Shown here piece after piece: positions 33,105 through 39,548 of a stretch of 64,000 nucleotides of DNA. The DNA comes from Prorocentrum cordatum. Its lineage: Eukaryota > Sar > Dinophyceae > Prorocentrales > Prorocentraceae. How positions within the stretch are numbered: position 1 is the stretch's first letter; every line of letters starts with the position of its first letter. The stretch lies in assembly GCA_963575745.1 (NCBI GenBank), contig CAUYUJ010004291.1:72001-136000 (forward strand), given 5' to 3'. The notes under the pieces were generated by a model. The model did not search any database. It was not told the DNA's origin and saw nothing but the letters and a program-made list of their open reading frames with translations. A program made the position numbers and the translations under genes.

Positions 33105-34084
33105 ACGCGGAAGTATGTTGTGTCACAAAATAAGAAGAATTGCGGTATCAACGTGTTTTGGAGGAAAAGACAATTCCGCAAATTAGTTGCGGAAAAGAGG
33201 CTCTGGGACCTCAGACACCCAGCCGGTTCCAAGCCTGGGGTCCTCCAGCGCCAGCACGGGGGCACCCACGGAGAGCGCCGCGGCGTTGAAGCCGTCGCAG
33301 ATGCCCCACAGCTGCAGGAGCACGTAGCGCGCGTGCCTGAAGGGGCCCTGGGACACACAAATAAATGCACACAAATCACAGGATGCCTCATACTTTCCCA
33401 TGTTTTCTGGACTTTTGTCTTCCACCCCACCTCCCATCTTTTCCAATATTTTCTGGGGAATCGACGACGAATTGTGTCTGTGTGTTTTCTCCTCCTGAAT
33501 GCCTCCAGTATGCCTCCGCGGGCTCGTCCACCATGGCGTGCCCGACCAGGTTCGTCTTCTCCCGCAGGTGGTCGAGCTCCTGGCTCAGGGCGGCGCGCAC
33601 ACCGCCCATGGCGGGGTGCGTGCTGTCGTAGTGCGCGAGCAGCCGGCCGAAATTGCGGAAGTACTGCCCGAGGCGCCGAGAGGTGAGGACGCCCTCCGTG
33701 AAGCCCGCAGCGTACATTTTCACATCGTTTGACACCTGAGCGACGGGAACAGCGACATTACGCGGTGTCTCACGCGGGCGGCCGGCGCGGCACACCGCGT
33801 GGAGAACAAATGGGCGCTCACGCGCGACCCTACGCGGGGAGCTTAAGCGCCAGCGTCCGCGCTGGCGGCCCCGCTTCTCTGCGTATAGCTCACCTGCTCG
33901 TAGTCTGTCGTGTAGAGCCGGAGCTCAGACCACCCCGTGCTGTTGATGCGATCGTCGAACTGCCCCCAGGCGATCGGGATGCCCTCGGAAGACCCGGTGC
34001 CGCGGTCCAGGCGCATCTCGTGGTTCTCCTTGTCGAAGACGACCTGCAGCCCATCCGATGCGTTCGTCTCGTCCAGGTTGAAGC
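18226..34084 (-). CDS. PLBD: Phospholipase B-like (PLBD/LAMA) Ntn-hydrolase gene, nine exons found
   Basis: Exons on the minus strand: 34084-33894, 33735-33503, 33336-33243, 31264-31080, 27219-27084, 23935-23795, 23618-23194, 21314-21171 and 18388-18226. They total 1,712 bp, and every junction keeps phase, giving about 570 residues, close to the 550-590 usual for the family. Landmarks in order: 'IAWGQFDDRINSTGWSELRL', 'MYAAGFTEGVLT', 'YVLLQLWGICDGFN', 'DLVIINSAGELPQLLQAY', 'GRCSAFVRL' (the Cys is the expected N-terminal nucleophile freed by self-cleavage), 'NSGTYTSQWMVVDY', 'NPRAHIFRAA', 'MRRNRYPL' and 'GGIDAKIVN'. PLBD proteins are secreted or lysosomal amidase/lipase-like hydrolases. The signal-peptide exon and the C-terminal exon were not found. 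No stop or frameshift was seen, so the gene is probably functional. Confidence 0.9.
18425..18620. mobile_element. GGA-core element with defined flanks
   Basis: The left flank GGGGCCGCAGGCGACCCGAG opens into about 110 bp of GGA/GGT. The right flank GGGTCGCCGAAGCCCTTCGG closes it. GGCGACCC and GGGTCGCC form a short terminal inverted pair. Both flanks recur, separated, at about 15,645 and 17,195. Confidence 0.65.
18955..19205. repeat. Tandem pair of a ~120-bp CAACTCGGGCC repeat
   Basis: Two units contain GGGCAACTCGGGC or its variant, 'GAGTTGGCCCTGACCCGATT' and 'CCCTGATGATTC'. Two further units lie at 22,170-22,400. Each unit starts and ends with inverted CGAGTT/AACTCG words. Confidence 0.85.
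19757..19933. mobile_element. MITE family 3, complete copy
   Basis: The left end TACAGTCAAAAACCCTAATA pairs with the right end, which reads TAGTAGGGCTTCTGACTGTA on the plus strand; the inverted repeat is about 29 bp with few mismatches. A sister copy is at 24,026-24,202 in another PLBD intron. Confidence 0.85.
20965..21113. mobile_element. Long hairpin element
   Basis: Arms of about 65 bp: left GGGGGCCACATGCGGACCCT, right ends GTTCGCATGTGGCCCCC. The loop region TTCGAGAGCTCCCGA is short. It lies 58 bp from exon h, inside its downstream intron. Confidence 0.85.
21171..21314 (-). CDS. PLBD: PLBD exon h
   Basis: Encodes 'PLFRKTREITGFTSAELSHG', then 'YSWGHNPRAHIFRAAAPEV' and 'EALYDM', matching the 'YS...PRA.IFRR' region. 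Acceptor GCGCGAG|GCC; donor ATGAG|GCTGGG (GC). Confidence 0.93.
21590..21765. mobile_element. MITE family G copy
   Basis: It starts GGGGCAACGATAAGGGGGG and ends GGTCGATGCATCCCCCC, with ATCGGCGAT words inside. Sister copies: 26,246-26,452 (best), 18,620-18,785 and 60,965-61,180 (both diverged). Confidence 0.75.
22425..22595. mobile_element. MITE family J copy
   Basis: The left end GGTCGGCGGCGAGCGAGGGG is inverted relative to the right end CTCTCGCCGCCGACC. The interior carries CTTCT/AGAAG words. Confidence 0.7.
23194..23618 (-). CDS. PLBD: PLBD exon g
   Basis: The longest exon, 425 bp. Encodes 'IAFSAYPGALSSTDDFYITD', 'NSGTYTSQWMVVDYNKM', 'FWVIESVPGAVESHDMT' and 'YFPSFN', all strongly conserved in PLBD proteins. 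Acceptor TTCTCTCAG|GCC after a (CA)n-bearing 176-bp intron; donor AACAG|GCGCGG (GC). Confidence 0.95.
23795..23935 (-). CDS. PLBD: PLBD exon f, with the nucleophile Cys
   Basis: Encodes 'GGRCSAFVRL', then 'DILVGHSTWDDYSKMTRIFK' and 'YYKFDLPGAETV'. The Cys is the predicted N-terminal nucleophile; 'GH.TW..Y..M.RI.K.Y' is a family hallmark. Acceptor GCCAG|GGC. The donor is read as GTG|GCCCTC (GC), three bases beyond a possible GT donor; both keep phase. Confidence 0.9.
24026..24202. mobile_element. MITE family 3, complete copy
   Basis: TACAGTCAGCCCGTATAATA at the left is inverted to ACTATGCGGGTTGACTGTA at the right. The interior shares 'GGATGCAAGGGTACCCTTGG' with the family. Confidence 0.88.
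24334..24460. mobile_element. MITE family 5 copy
   Basis: Termini GGCCATCGCTCGGACG and CGTCCGAGCGATGCC are inverted; about 127 bp; the interior has 'TTTCGTGCGTGG' and 'GATGCTCCTCGATGGTCCTC'. Sisters at 26,002-26,128, 34,127-34,252 and a left half at 39,278-39,360. Confidence 0.88.
25412..25610. repeat. 98-bp tandem duplication
   Basis: 25,412-25,509 and 25,513-25,610 are about 94% identical by eye, starting GTCCAGGA and containing GGGGGCCGAAATT. Confidence 0.9.
26002..26128. mobile_element. MITE family 5 copy
   Basis: Same termini (GGCCATCGCTCGGACG / CGTCCGAGCGATGGC) and interior as 24,334-24,460, more than 90% identical by eye. Confidence 0.88.
26246..26452. mobile_element. MITE family G, complete copy
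   Basis: The left end AGGGGCAACGATAGGGGGG mirrors the right end CCCCCCCATCGTTGCCCCT. It carries GCATCGACC and GGTCGATGC as a second inverted pair and ATCGGCGAT words inside. Confidence 0.85.
26680..26874. mobile_element. MITE family E copy with target-site duplication
   Basis: Termini TCGGGAGCGGCCAAGAGGGG and CCCCTCTTTTCCGCCCCCGA are inverted over about 38 bp. GCCAAG flanks both sides. Sisters: 35,907-36,100 and 38,936-39,130. Confidence 0.9.
27084..27219 (-). CDS. PLBD: PLBD exon e
   Basis: Encodes a Gly/Ala-rich segment and 'DPLDDAHWERRMIEACGAQD' just before the nucleophile exon. This part is poorly conserved in the family, so the call rests on phase, position and splice signals: a pyrimidine-rich tract then CCATAG|G, and donor GCGCAG|GTCGTG. 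Confidence 0.65.
27340..27770. other. AT-rich island
   Basis: About 430 bp in which A and T dominate, in sharp contrast to the surrounding GC-rich DNA. It includes ACAAATAAAATAAAAAAAAC and stretches built of TATTC/TTCTT words. No ORF of substance and no element termini were recognised. Confidence 0.7.
27887..28031. mobile_element. hAT-type MITE (family L)
   Basis: The left terminus CAGGGCTAAACCTAAGCGGT is inverted relative to CGTTTAGGTCCAGCCCTG at the right. It is the reverse-orientation sister of 58,969-59,114. No clean target-site duplication is seen here. Confidence 0.85.
28104..28247. mobile_element. MITE family K copy
   Basis: The left end GCGCGTTCCACTACTCGC mirrors the right end TTTGCGAGCAGCGAAACGCG. 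Sister at 46,208-46,350. Confidence 0.75.
28718..28807. repeat. Palindromic (TCC)n-(GGA)n tract
   Basis: CTCCTCC repeats turn directly into GGAGGAGG repeats with TTAGGAGG at the centre, giving a long purine-pyrimidine hairpin. Confidence 0.9.
29023..29257. mobile_element. MITE family 1, complete long copy
   Basis: GTCGGGCACGTCCCCCTACA at the left mirrors CCTGTAGAGGGACAGGTCCG at the right. About 235 bp, longer than the others because of a duplicated 'GATGCTCA' segment in the middle. The internal block 'CCCCAGACTATGTTTTGACT' is conserved. Confidence 0.88.
29446..29620. mobile_element. MITE family 2, complete copy
   Basis: Inverted termini CAGTCGGGGC/GCCCCGACTG; internal 'AAAGGAACGAGGCCCCTTTT' and 'CCCCAACGAAAAGGGTTCCT' as in 5,720-5,895. 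Confidence 0.88.
30147..30346. mobile_element. MITE family J, complete copy
   Basis: GGCGGCGAGCCAGGGGGGG at the left mirrors CCCCCCCTCGCTCGCCGCC at the right. The interior is a chain of CTTCTNAGAAG palindromes. Related chains lie at 46,035-46,140 and 61,195-61,335. Confidence 0.8.
30715..30891. mobile_element. 177-bp hairpin element
   Basis: Arms of about 80 bp, more than 90% complementary: left TAGTATAGGGCGACGATATC, right ends GATCTCGTCGCCCTATACTA. It ends about 190 bp from PLBD exon d, in the downstream intron. Confidence 0.9.
31080..31264 (-). CDS. PLBD: PLBD exon d
   Basis: Encodes 'DLVIINSAGELPQLLQAY', the family's 'D.LL.NA.GEL..L' block, followed by an Ala/Pro-rich insertion peculiar to this protein. 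Acceptor GGCAGAG|GACC; donor CAGAG|GATCGG (GA donor, less certain). Confidence 0.85.
31966..32215. mobile_element. 250-bp inverted-repeat element with ATCGGCG core
   Basis: AGGCCTCCTAGATGGGGTCG at the left mirrors CGACCCCATCTAGGAGGCCT at the right; arms of about 44 bp. The core repeats GCATCGGCGAT about eight times. Confidence 0.9.
32286..32481. mobile_element. MITE family F copy
   Basis: Termini TCGGGCCGGGCGAAAGGGCG and CGTCCGGCCCGA. Flanks GGACC/GGGCC match at 4 of 5 positions. Sisters at 42,730-42,924 and 43,097-43,290. Confidence 0.85.
32740..32960. repeat. Family M repeat with AAGCGGGATT words
   Basis: It shares 'AGCTATTACGCCGG', 'GTGGGCCTCGGATTAAGCGG' and 'GTTTGACCT'-like ends with 42,378-42,565 and with the split copy at 58,905-59,212. 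Confidence 0.8.
33243..33336 (-). CDS. PLBD: PLBD exon c
   Basis: Encodes 'HARYVLLQLWGICDGFNAAA' and 'GAPVLALE', the conserved 'QL.G..DG.N' block. Acceptor CTTCAG|GCAC; donor CTGGAG|GACCCC, a GA donor. 94 bp. Confidence 0.92.
33338..33498 (-). mobile_element. Introner element forming the PLBD intron b-c
   Basis: A 161-bp element with termini TGAAGGGGCCC (plus strand, left) and CCTCCTGA (right). It is flanked by GTGCC at the left and ATGCC at the right, a 5-bp target-site duplication with one change. Element plus one duplication equals 166 bp, exactly the intron (33,337-33,502). The GC donor comes from the duplicated site, and the AG acceptor is the element's last A plus the first duplicated G. 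Shared words with the copy at 45,020: GGGACACACAAATAAAT and TTTTCTGGGGA. Confidence 0.9.
33503..33735 (-). CDS. PLBD: PLBD exon b
   Basis: Encodes 'VSNDVKMYAAGFTEGVLTSR' through 'AMVDEPAEAYW', the helical N-terminal half of the family. Acceptor GCTCAG|GTG; donor GGAG|GCATTC, a GC donor. The next exon completes 'YWRHARY' in frame. Confidence 0.93.
33894..34084 (-). CDS. PLBD: PLBD exon a (near N-terminus)
   Basis: Encodes 'FNLDETNASDGLQVVFDKEN' through 'LRLYTTDYEQ', with the family block around 'AWGQFDDRINSTGW'. Acceptor CCAGAGTAG|G after a pyrimidine-rich stretch; donor CAG|GTGAGC (canonical GT). It starts with two bases of a split codon, so at least one earlier exon exists. Confidence 0.9.
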
Positions 34085-34126
34085 CTACTCTGGCCGGAAG
34101 AAGAGAAAGCTGCACGCACATGAACT

Positions 34127-34252
34127 CGCCATCGCTTGGAAATCTATTCCCTGTGCATTTTTCGGTTTCGTGCGTGTATTTTTTCGCAGCGTGAACAAAA
34201 ATGCTCCTCGATGGCCCCTGCCGATAAAAAAAGCACCCGTCCGAGCGATGCC
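34127..34252. mobile_element. MITE family 5 copy (diverged)
   Basis: Left GCCATCGCTTGGAAATC and right GTCCGAGCGATGCC; interior TTTCGTGCGTG and AATGCTCCTCGATGGCCCC. It sits just upstream of PLBD exon a. Confidence 0.8.
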
Positions 34253-34257
34253 AAGTG

Positions 34258-34395
34258 AACGCTCGGAGGCCCGCGCGGAGCTCCCGGCTCGGCGCTGGAC
34301 CCCCCCTCCCCGGCGCGCGGAGGGATCCGGGGGCGGCGCTAGGGCGCCGCAAGGGGGGTCCGGCGCCGTTCCAGGAAATCCGCGCGGGCCTGCGA
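34258..34395. mobile_element. GC-rich hairpin family copy
   Basis: It carries 'CGGCGCTGGACCCCCC', 'GGCGGCGCTAGGGCGCC' and 'GAAATCCGCGCGGGCCT', like the full palindrome at 44,235. Confidence 0.65.
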
Positions 34396-34414
34396 ACGTG
34401 TATGGTCGGACTTA

Positions 34415-34589
34415 AACGGGCGAAGAACGGTATAAAATAAACTTTTCCGCTGTCGGGGGCGCCTGTCCCAGGGCGGCTGGAAAGTTTATACCCTGACGGT
34501 GGCACCGTAGGGGTATAAACTTGCCAGCCGCCCAGGGACAGGCGCCCCCGACAGCGGAAAAGTTTATTTTATACCGTTCTTCGCCCGTT
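34415..34589. mobile_element. 175-bp near-perfect hairpin
   Basis: Arms of about 75 bp run from AACGGGCGAAGAACGGTATA to the mirrored TATACCGTTCTTCGCCCGTT, with CTGACGGTGGCACCGTAG at the centre. Only a few single-base differences between arms. Confidence 0.95.
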
Positions 34590-34597
34590 GAGGATTT

Positions 34598-34738
34598 GAG
34601 TGGAGAGGACACGCGAAAGGACAGAAAAGACCCTCGGCACGCTGCCAGAATGAATGTAGGAGGCATGGGTCGCGAGACACGGGACGCAAGGGTACCCTTG
34701 ACTTGGCAGGGTCGACCTACTAATCGGGGCCGACTGTA
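34598..34738. mobile_element. MITE family 3-like copy
   Basis: Right end CTACTAATCGGGGCCGACTG; interior 'GACGCAAGGGTACCCTTGAC'. The left terminus is not evident and may be overwritten by the adjacent hairpin. Confidence 0.6.
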
Positions 34739-35240
34739 TGCTTATGTAGGTTGCTCTTCTTCGACTGGTGCGGTACAGGGCTCGGTGGTGCGACGTGCCG
34801 GAGCCAGGCTTCGCGGGGCCGCCAGGTACGCCGCTCCTGGTCCCTCGACGCTGCCAGCCAGAGCCTCGAAAAACGAGGCGCCCCCGAGAGTCCCAGCCGA
34901 GATGTGTACCGATGCCAACTCTCCGCGAGCGCGAGAGTTGGGCGCAGCACACCAGCACGAGCACAGTGGGGAAGAGGCTGCGCCCCACGAGGGGGCGCTG
35001 CATGGCTTCGTTACCGTCGCATCTGCAAATGAACAACTCGACACAACTCTACGCGAGAGCGCTGAGTCAAGCTGGCTACGGACAGTGATGGTGGCGGTGA
35101 AGATACCGCCCGCAAGCTGCCGTGGCAGCGCTTGCTCGCACGCGCGCCTGCTGCAGACCTGCTGCCCTCTGAGCCCTTGCGGACGGAGCCCGAAGAACCT
35201 TCCTCGGAGGGGCGTCGGGGGCGGGCAGCGAGGGCAAGGG
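34739..35240. other. Region without recognisable features
   Basis: I see no conserved motif, repeat or long biased frame in these 500 bp. Confidence 0.5.
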
Positions 35241-35388
35241 GCAGGTCGGGCGTGTCCCCCTACAGGCGGATTTTGGACGAACAATAAAAAATTAAAATGC
35301 ATTACAAAAATTACTCCACAAATCGTCCCCGTACTATTGCTTGACTCATTTTGACTATTGCCCCTGTAGAGGGACAGGCCCGACTTCG
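35241..35388. mobile_element. MITE family 1, complete short copy
   Basis: About 148 bp. GGTCGGGCGTGTCCCCCTAC at the left mirrors CTGTAGAGGGACAGGCCCGA at the right, with A-rich and 'GTCCCCGTACTATTGCTTGA' interior. Confidence 0.9.
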
Positions 35389-35851
35389 GGCAAGGCCTAC
35401 CCCGCCGCCAACATTCGGCGGGTCCTTCATAGGGAACCGAACTCTATACACCGACGCCTTTGTATGGCCTCACACTGCCTCTCGCACAGGAAAGCGGATC
35501 CTGGTGTATACGGGATCCTGGTGCCTACATTCTTCGTTGCCTCCCCCGGAAAACGGGGAAGAAGTGTACACCACACCACCCCCCGACGTCGTCCCCGACC
35601 CTCAAAGAAGTCCTGGGATCGAAAAGCCGCCCGCCACTGGTAATGTATATGCTTAGGGCGGGCCTGTCACCCCAAACGTCCCCCCAAAAAAGCAACTGGC
35701 CTTGGTGTTCGAGTCGCAACTGGGCTCTCCAGCGGCTGTTCGGGCTCCCCCGGAACGCCCTCGGCGGGGTGCAAAAAACTTCCCCGGGGCCCTGGGCCTG
35801 GAAGCAAGCCCCGAAGCGGTGAAGCTCGGGCCTCCTCGAGGGACCCAGCCG

Positions 35852-36155
35852 TCCTCTGGGACGGGTCGGGCACAACCGGAACGCCCTCGGCGAGGCGCAG
35901 CTATACTCGGGAGCGGCCAAGAGGGGGGTGTCCAAGAGGGGGGGATGCAAATCATGACCGGCGGCATGTGCGCGGCCCAGCGGGAGGGCCAGGGACGTAA
36001 TAAAATAAGAAGAGGCGCCATTAAATCTGGGGAAATATCATGGCCCCCGCCATGATATCCACCCCCCCCTAGTCATCACCCCCCTCTTTTCCGCCCCCGA
36101 TCCTCTGGAACCGGTCGGGCACAACCGGAACGCCCTCGGCGAGGCGCAGCTATAC
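35852..36155. mobile_element. MITE family E copy flanked by a 55-bp direct duplication
   Basis: The element (35,907-36,100) has the family termini. The 55 bp immediately left (35,852-35,906) are repeated immediately right (36,101-36,155) with two or three differences: both start TCCTCTGG and end GAGGCGCAGCTATAC. Confidence 0.9.
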
Positions 36156-36157
36156 GC

Positions 36158-36320
36158 AAGAGTGACCCTGGGTAAGAGTGACCTTTGGTGCGCGGCTTTT
36201 GGGGGGGCCGCGGGGGGACCAAGCCTGGGTGCGCAAGCAGCTGCTGCTGCTTCGTTTTCAGCCATCTGGGTACCCATCCGTGCCCGCACCTCAAGGTCAC
36301 TCCGGCGAAGGGTCACTCTT
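36158..36320. mobile_element. 163-bp MITE (family N)
   Basis: AAGAGTGACCCTGGGTAAGA at the left mirrors the right end CGGCGAAGGGTCACTCTT; arms of about 28 bp. It starts three bases after the preceding duplication. Confidence 0.8.
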
Positions 36321-36499
36321 ACGTCTAGTCGAGCGGCGCAGCTGTTGCAAAGTGCAAAGCACCCCGAGGCGGGGACACCGCTGAGAGCCGGCGCAGCTCA
36401 CACCCGAATGCCGCGGGCGAGACGTGCTCTTGGCTCGGAGGAGGGCCGCTCGAGACCACGGCGGCTCTCCCGCCGGGCCCACCAACGCTCAAAATCTGC

Positions 36500-36590
36500 C
36501 CCTGAGGAGGAGGAGGGAGAAGAGGAGGGGGAGGAGGAGGAGGAGGAGGAGGAGGAGGAGGAGGAGGAGGAGGAGGAGGAAAAGGAGCCC
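36500..36590. repeat. (GGA)n tract
   Basis: Imperfect GGA/GAA run; the open frames over it are not genes. Confidence 0.9.
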
Positions 36591-37095
36591 ACCTCCGCTC
36601 AAAATCTGCCCCTGAGCCCTCCCCAGGTCCATCCTGACACCCAATTTTGGAGGTGGACCCAGCCGTGGTGACGAGAAGCAGCCACCCTGAGGTGCGATGC
36701 TGCGGCAAAAAATCGAAGCACACGGAAAAAACATGCTTCGAGCCGGGTCGATCTGTGGATGTCCCGCCCGAGACGGCGCGACAACGCCCAGGGTGAACAA
36801 ATGCAAAGCCTGGATCTCAAGGCGGGAGGCGCAAACAGACGGAAAAACGCCGGGGCCGACAGGACTTCGGCTGGACCTCCTCCGACTGATGCTCCCCTGG
36901 GTGACGACTTCCGAACTCCACCCCACCGACAATCGGCTCTTCTGAATCCATGGGGAGCGTGGGTAGGGTTCGGATGTCGCCGCCTGTTCGACGACTTCCG
37001 ACCCCTACCCCCGCTGCCCACCGAGCTGCGTGAGTCGCTGATCGGCGAGGGCTGGGCTCGGACTTCGACGCCGATGCCCCTCCCCTGCTGACTAC
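36591..37095. other. Region without recognisable features
   Basis: No conserved protein motif or repeat is evident, apart from 'AAAATCTGCCCCTGAG' at about 36,489 and again at 36,600 on either side of the GGA tract. Confidence 0.5.
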
Positions 37096-37260
37096 CTACC
37101 AAACCACCCCAACCCAACCCGAAGACCCGAATTTGACCCGAATTTCGGGTTGGGGGGGGTACGGGTTCCATGTGTTTTTTCGACGTTCCCCGACCCCCCC
37201 CCACTGGAAATGGAGGGCAAATTGAGGCCTTCGGGTTGGGTTGGGGTGGTCTGGTAGGTG
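37096..37260. mobile_element. MITE family H copy
   Basis: CAAACCACCCCAACCCAACC at the left mirrors GGTTGGGTTGGGGTGGTCTG at the right. The interior has 'TTTTTTCGACGTTCCCCGAC'. Sister at 39,549-39,706. Confidence 0.88.
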
Positions 37261-37819
37261 GTGACCTGCTCTGTTTTGCTGCGGGGCCGCCAGCCGCCCC
37301 GATCGAGGCCTGCCTGGAGCTGGCCCTCCGCGGTTGGCGGCGGCAGAAGGGGCGGACAGCACAGACAAGCGGGCACTGCGCGCACGCCCACGGGGAACCC
37401 CATCGAGGCCATGGGCACTCAGCGCCCCCCGATGCAGCTGGGGAAAAATCCTTTCTTGTTTGAGGGGCGAGGGAGAAGATTGGAGCGGACAGCATGATGG
37501 AACCTCCAGGCACCCCCGCCTGACGCACGATAGGAACACATGCGAAGCACGTGGGGGCAAAAGTTGAGTGAACTTTCCGAGGGGGGCAGACATCCAATAG
37601 TGAACGGCCCCAATGCCAAGAACTCAAGATTTTTGAAACCACATAACGCGCGTGAGGTGGCTGGGTGGGTGGGTCCGCGGGCACATAGAATAATACAGTC
37701 GTGCCCAGCCACTCCAATGTGTTTTGCTATGAGAGGGCTGCCCCTGTTGCTATTGTTGGTAGCGAAATCCTAGCAGATGCGATCGCCACAAGCGCGTTGA
37801 CACCGCAACGCCCGCTCGC

Positions 37820-38135
37820 ACCACAAATGCTGATGCAATAACTTACGCATGTACCTGATCTGTTGCGCACATCACAATGCATGGGTGCATGGCAGTGCTC
37901 TTGTGCACCGCAGCGCTTGTGTACACAACTGCGAACGCGTACGCCACAACGCCTTTGCACAACTCAGCTGCGGCCACACAACCACGTCCCGCGTGCACCA
38001 CAACGCCTGCATATAACACGATCCGCGCGCATGCCTCAGCAGCTGCGCGCAGCACGGCGACTGGCGCCTGTGTGCCCTACATTGCATATGCATACCATCA
38101 GGCCCGCGTACACCACGATGACCCCGACGAGGCCC
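37820..38135. repeat. Degenerate CACAACGC/GTACAC minisatellite
   Basis: Words such as GTACACCACAACGCC and GCACACATCACAATGC recur with irregular spacing of about 20-30 bp. A second block lies at 39,835-40,285. Confidence 0.6.
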
Positions 38136-38582
38136 ATGAACCGAAACTCGTGCTCGCGGGGATAGGTGGGGGGGGCGCGAACGAATCAGATTGAAACTGC
38201 CATGTTTTGTGAATGGTGTTGTTGGCCGCCTGGAAATCAATCTGGCAGGTTTTTCTAGCTGCGCGCGGCCGCTTTTTGCGAAGACTCCTTCAGAAGGAGA
38301 GGGCCGTTGGCGCCTCGGGTTCACTCGTGCCGCGGTTTGGTCCGAGAGGGCCCTGGCCCAAAACGCTCCCAAAAGGGCTCCGACGCGGCCCAACACCGCC
38401 CCAAAACGGCAGAAAAAACACACAAGACCGCCCATGGGGCCTCGAAGAGGGGGAACGCCGACCGACACTTCGAGCCATCCGCCCCTAGACGCTTTGAGGA
38501 GACCCCACGAGGCGCCCAAGAAACCCATGTTTGTTCCGAAGACCCAGTGGCACCCAAGAGCGCGCCCACGAAGGCCCGAAAA

Positions 38583-38706
38583 TCGTCCTCGTACTCGTCC
38601 TCGTCCTCGTCTCCCTCCTCGTCCTCGTCCTCGGCCTCCACCTCCTCCTCCTCCTCCTCCTCCTCCTCCTCCTCCTCCTCCTCCTCCCCCTCCTCCTCCC
38701 CATTCC
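38583..38706. repeat. (TCG/TCC)n tract
   Basis: CTCGTCCTCGTCC words grade into pure TCC repeats. Confidence 0.9.
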
Positions 38707-38935
38707 CCCTTCTCACTGCGCCTTGGTCGGCACGGTGGTAGTACAGGAATTGTTCCAGGAAGTTGCGGCGCACCACAGTCACCACATTCACCGAACACTT
38801 GACCAGTGTAACCTGCTGGAGCCTAGATACGCCACACACACACACGCAATGTTCAGGGGCCTGCGCTGGCACATAGGTGATCGCACGCGCCGAACGTCGT
38901 GGAATTGGACGGCCATGCCTGACCATACACCCTTC

Positions 38936-39130
38936 TCGGGAGCGGCCAAGAGGGGGGTGTCTAAGAGGGGGGGGTGCAAATCATGACCGGCGGCATGTGC
39001 GCGGCCCAGCGGGGGGGCCAGGGACGTGATGAAACAAGAAGAGGCGCTATGAGATCTGGGGAAACATTCATGGCCCCCGCCATGATATCCACCCCCCCCT
39101 AGTCATCACCCCCCTCTTTTCCGCCCCCGA
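38936..39130. mobile_element. MITE family E copy
   Basis: Family termini TCGGGAGCGGCCAAGAGGGG / CCCCTCTTTTCCGCCCCCGA. ATACACCC occurs on both sides, three bases outside the left end and one base outside the right end. Confidence 0.88.
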
Positions 39131-39548
39131 AATACACCCAGAAGGCCCCAACCCGGGCCGCAAGCGAGCCCTGTCCTGGGGAGCACCACGCTCGCGGGCT
39201 CGCCGAAAGCGACACCCCTGAAGGGCCCTCTTGCGACCATCTTGGGACTCTCCTGGCATCCTCTGGAGACTCCCACTGGCCATCGCTCGGACGTCCATTT
39301 CCTATGTGTTTTCGGTTTCGTGCGTGGTTTCGGTTCCAAGTCGGACAACATGGCACGAAGATATCCCCCGGAGAAGACAGCACGGCCCGCTGGATGCACA
39401 CATGCGGGTGGCCGGCGCCCGGCCGCGCGAAGCAGGAGGACCGAGCGTCGGAGAGACGCGCGGCACACTGCTCGTGCAGCCTTCGCCTCTGGGCCACCCG
39501 CAGGGCCCAGCTCTGACGGCGTCAGAATCCGGCAATGACTGCCTGCCA

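Larger units (their letters stand above)
31265..33242 (-). other. PLBD intron c-d and its contents
   Basis: It contains (TCC)n tracts (31,441-31,610), a 250-bp inverted-repeat element with ATCGGCG repeats (31,966-32,215), a family F MITE (32,286-32,481), a family M element (32,740-32,960) and (TA)n runs. Confidence 0.8.
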
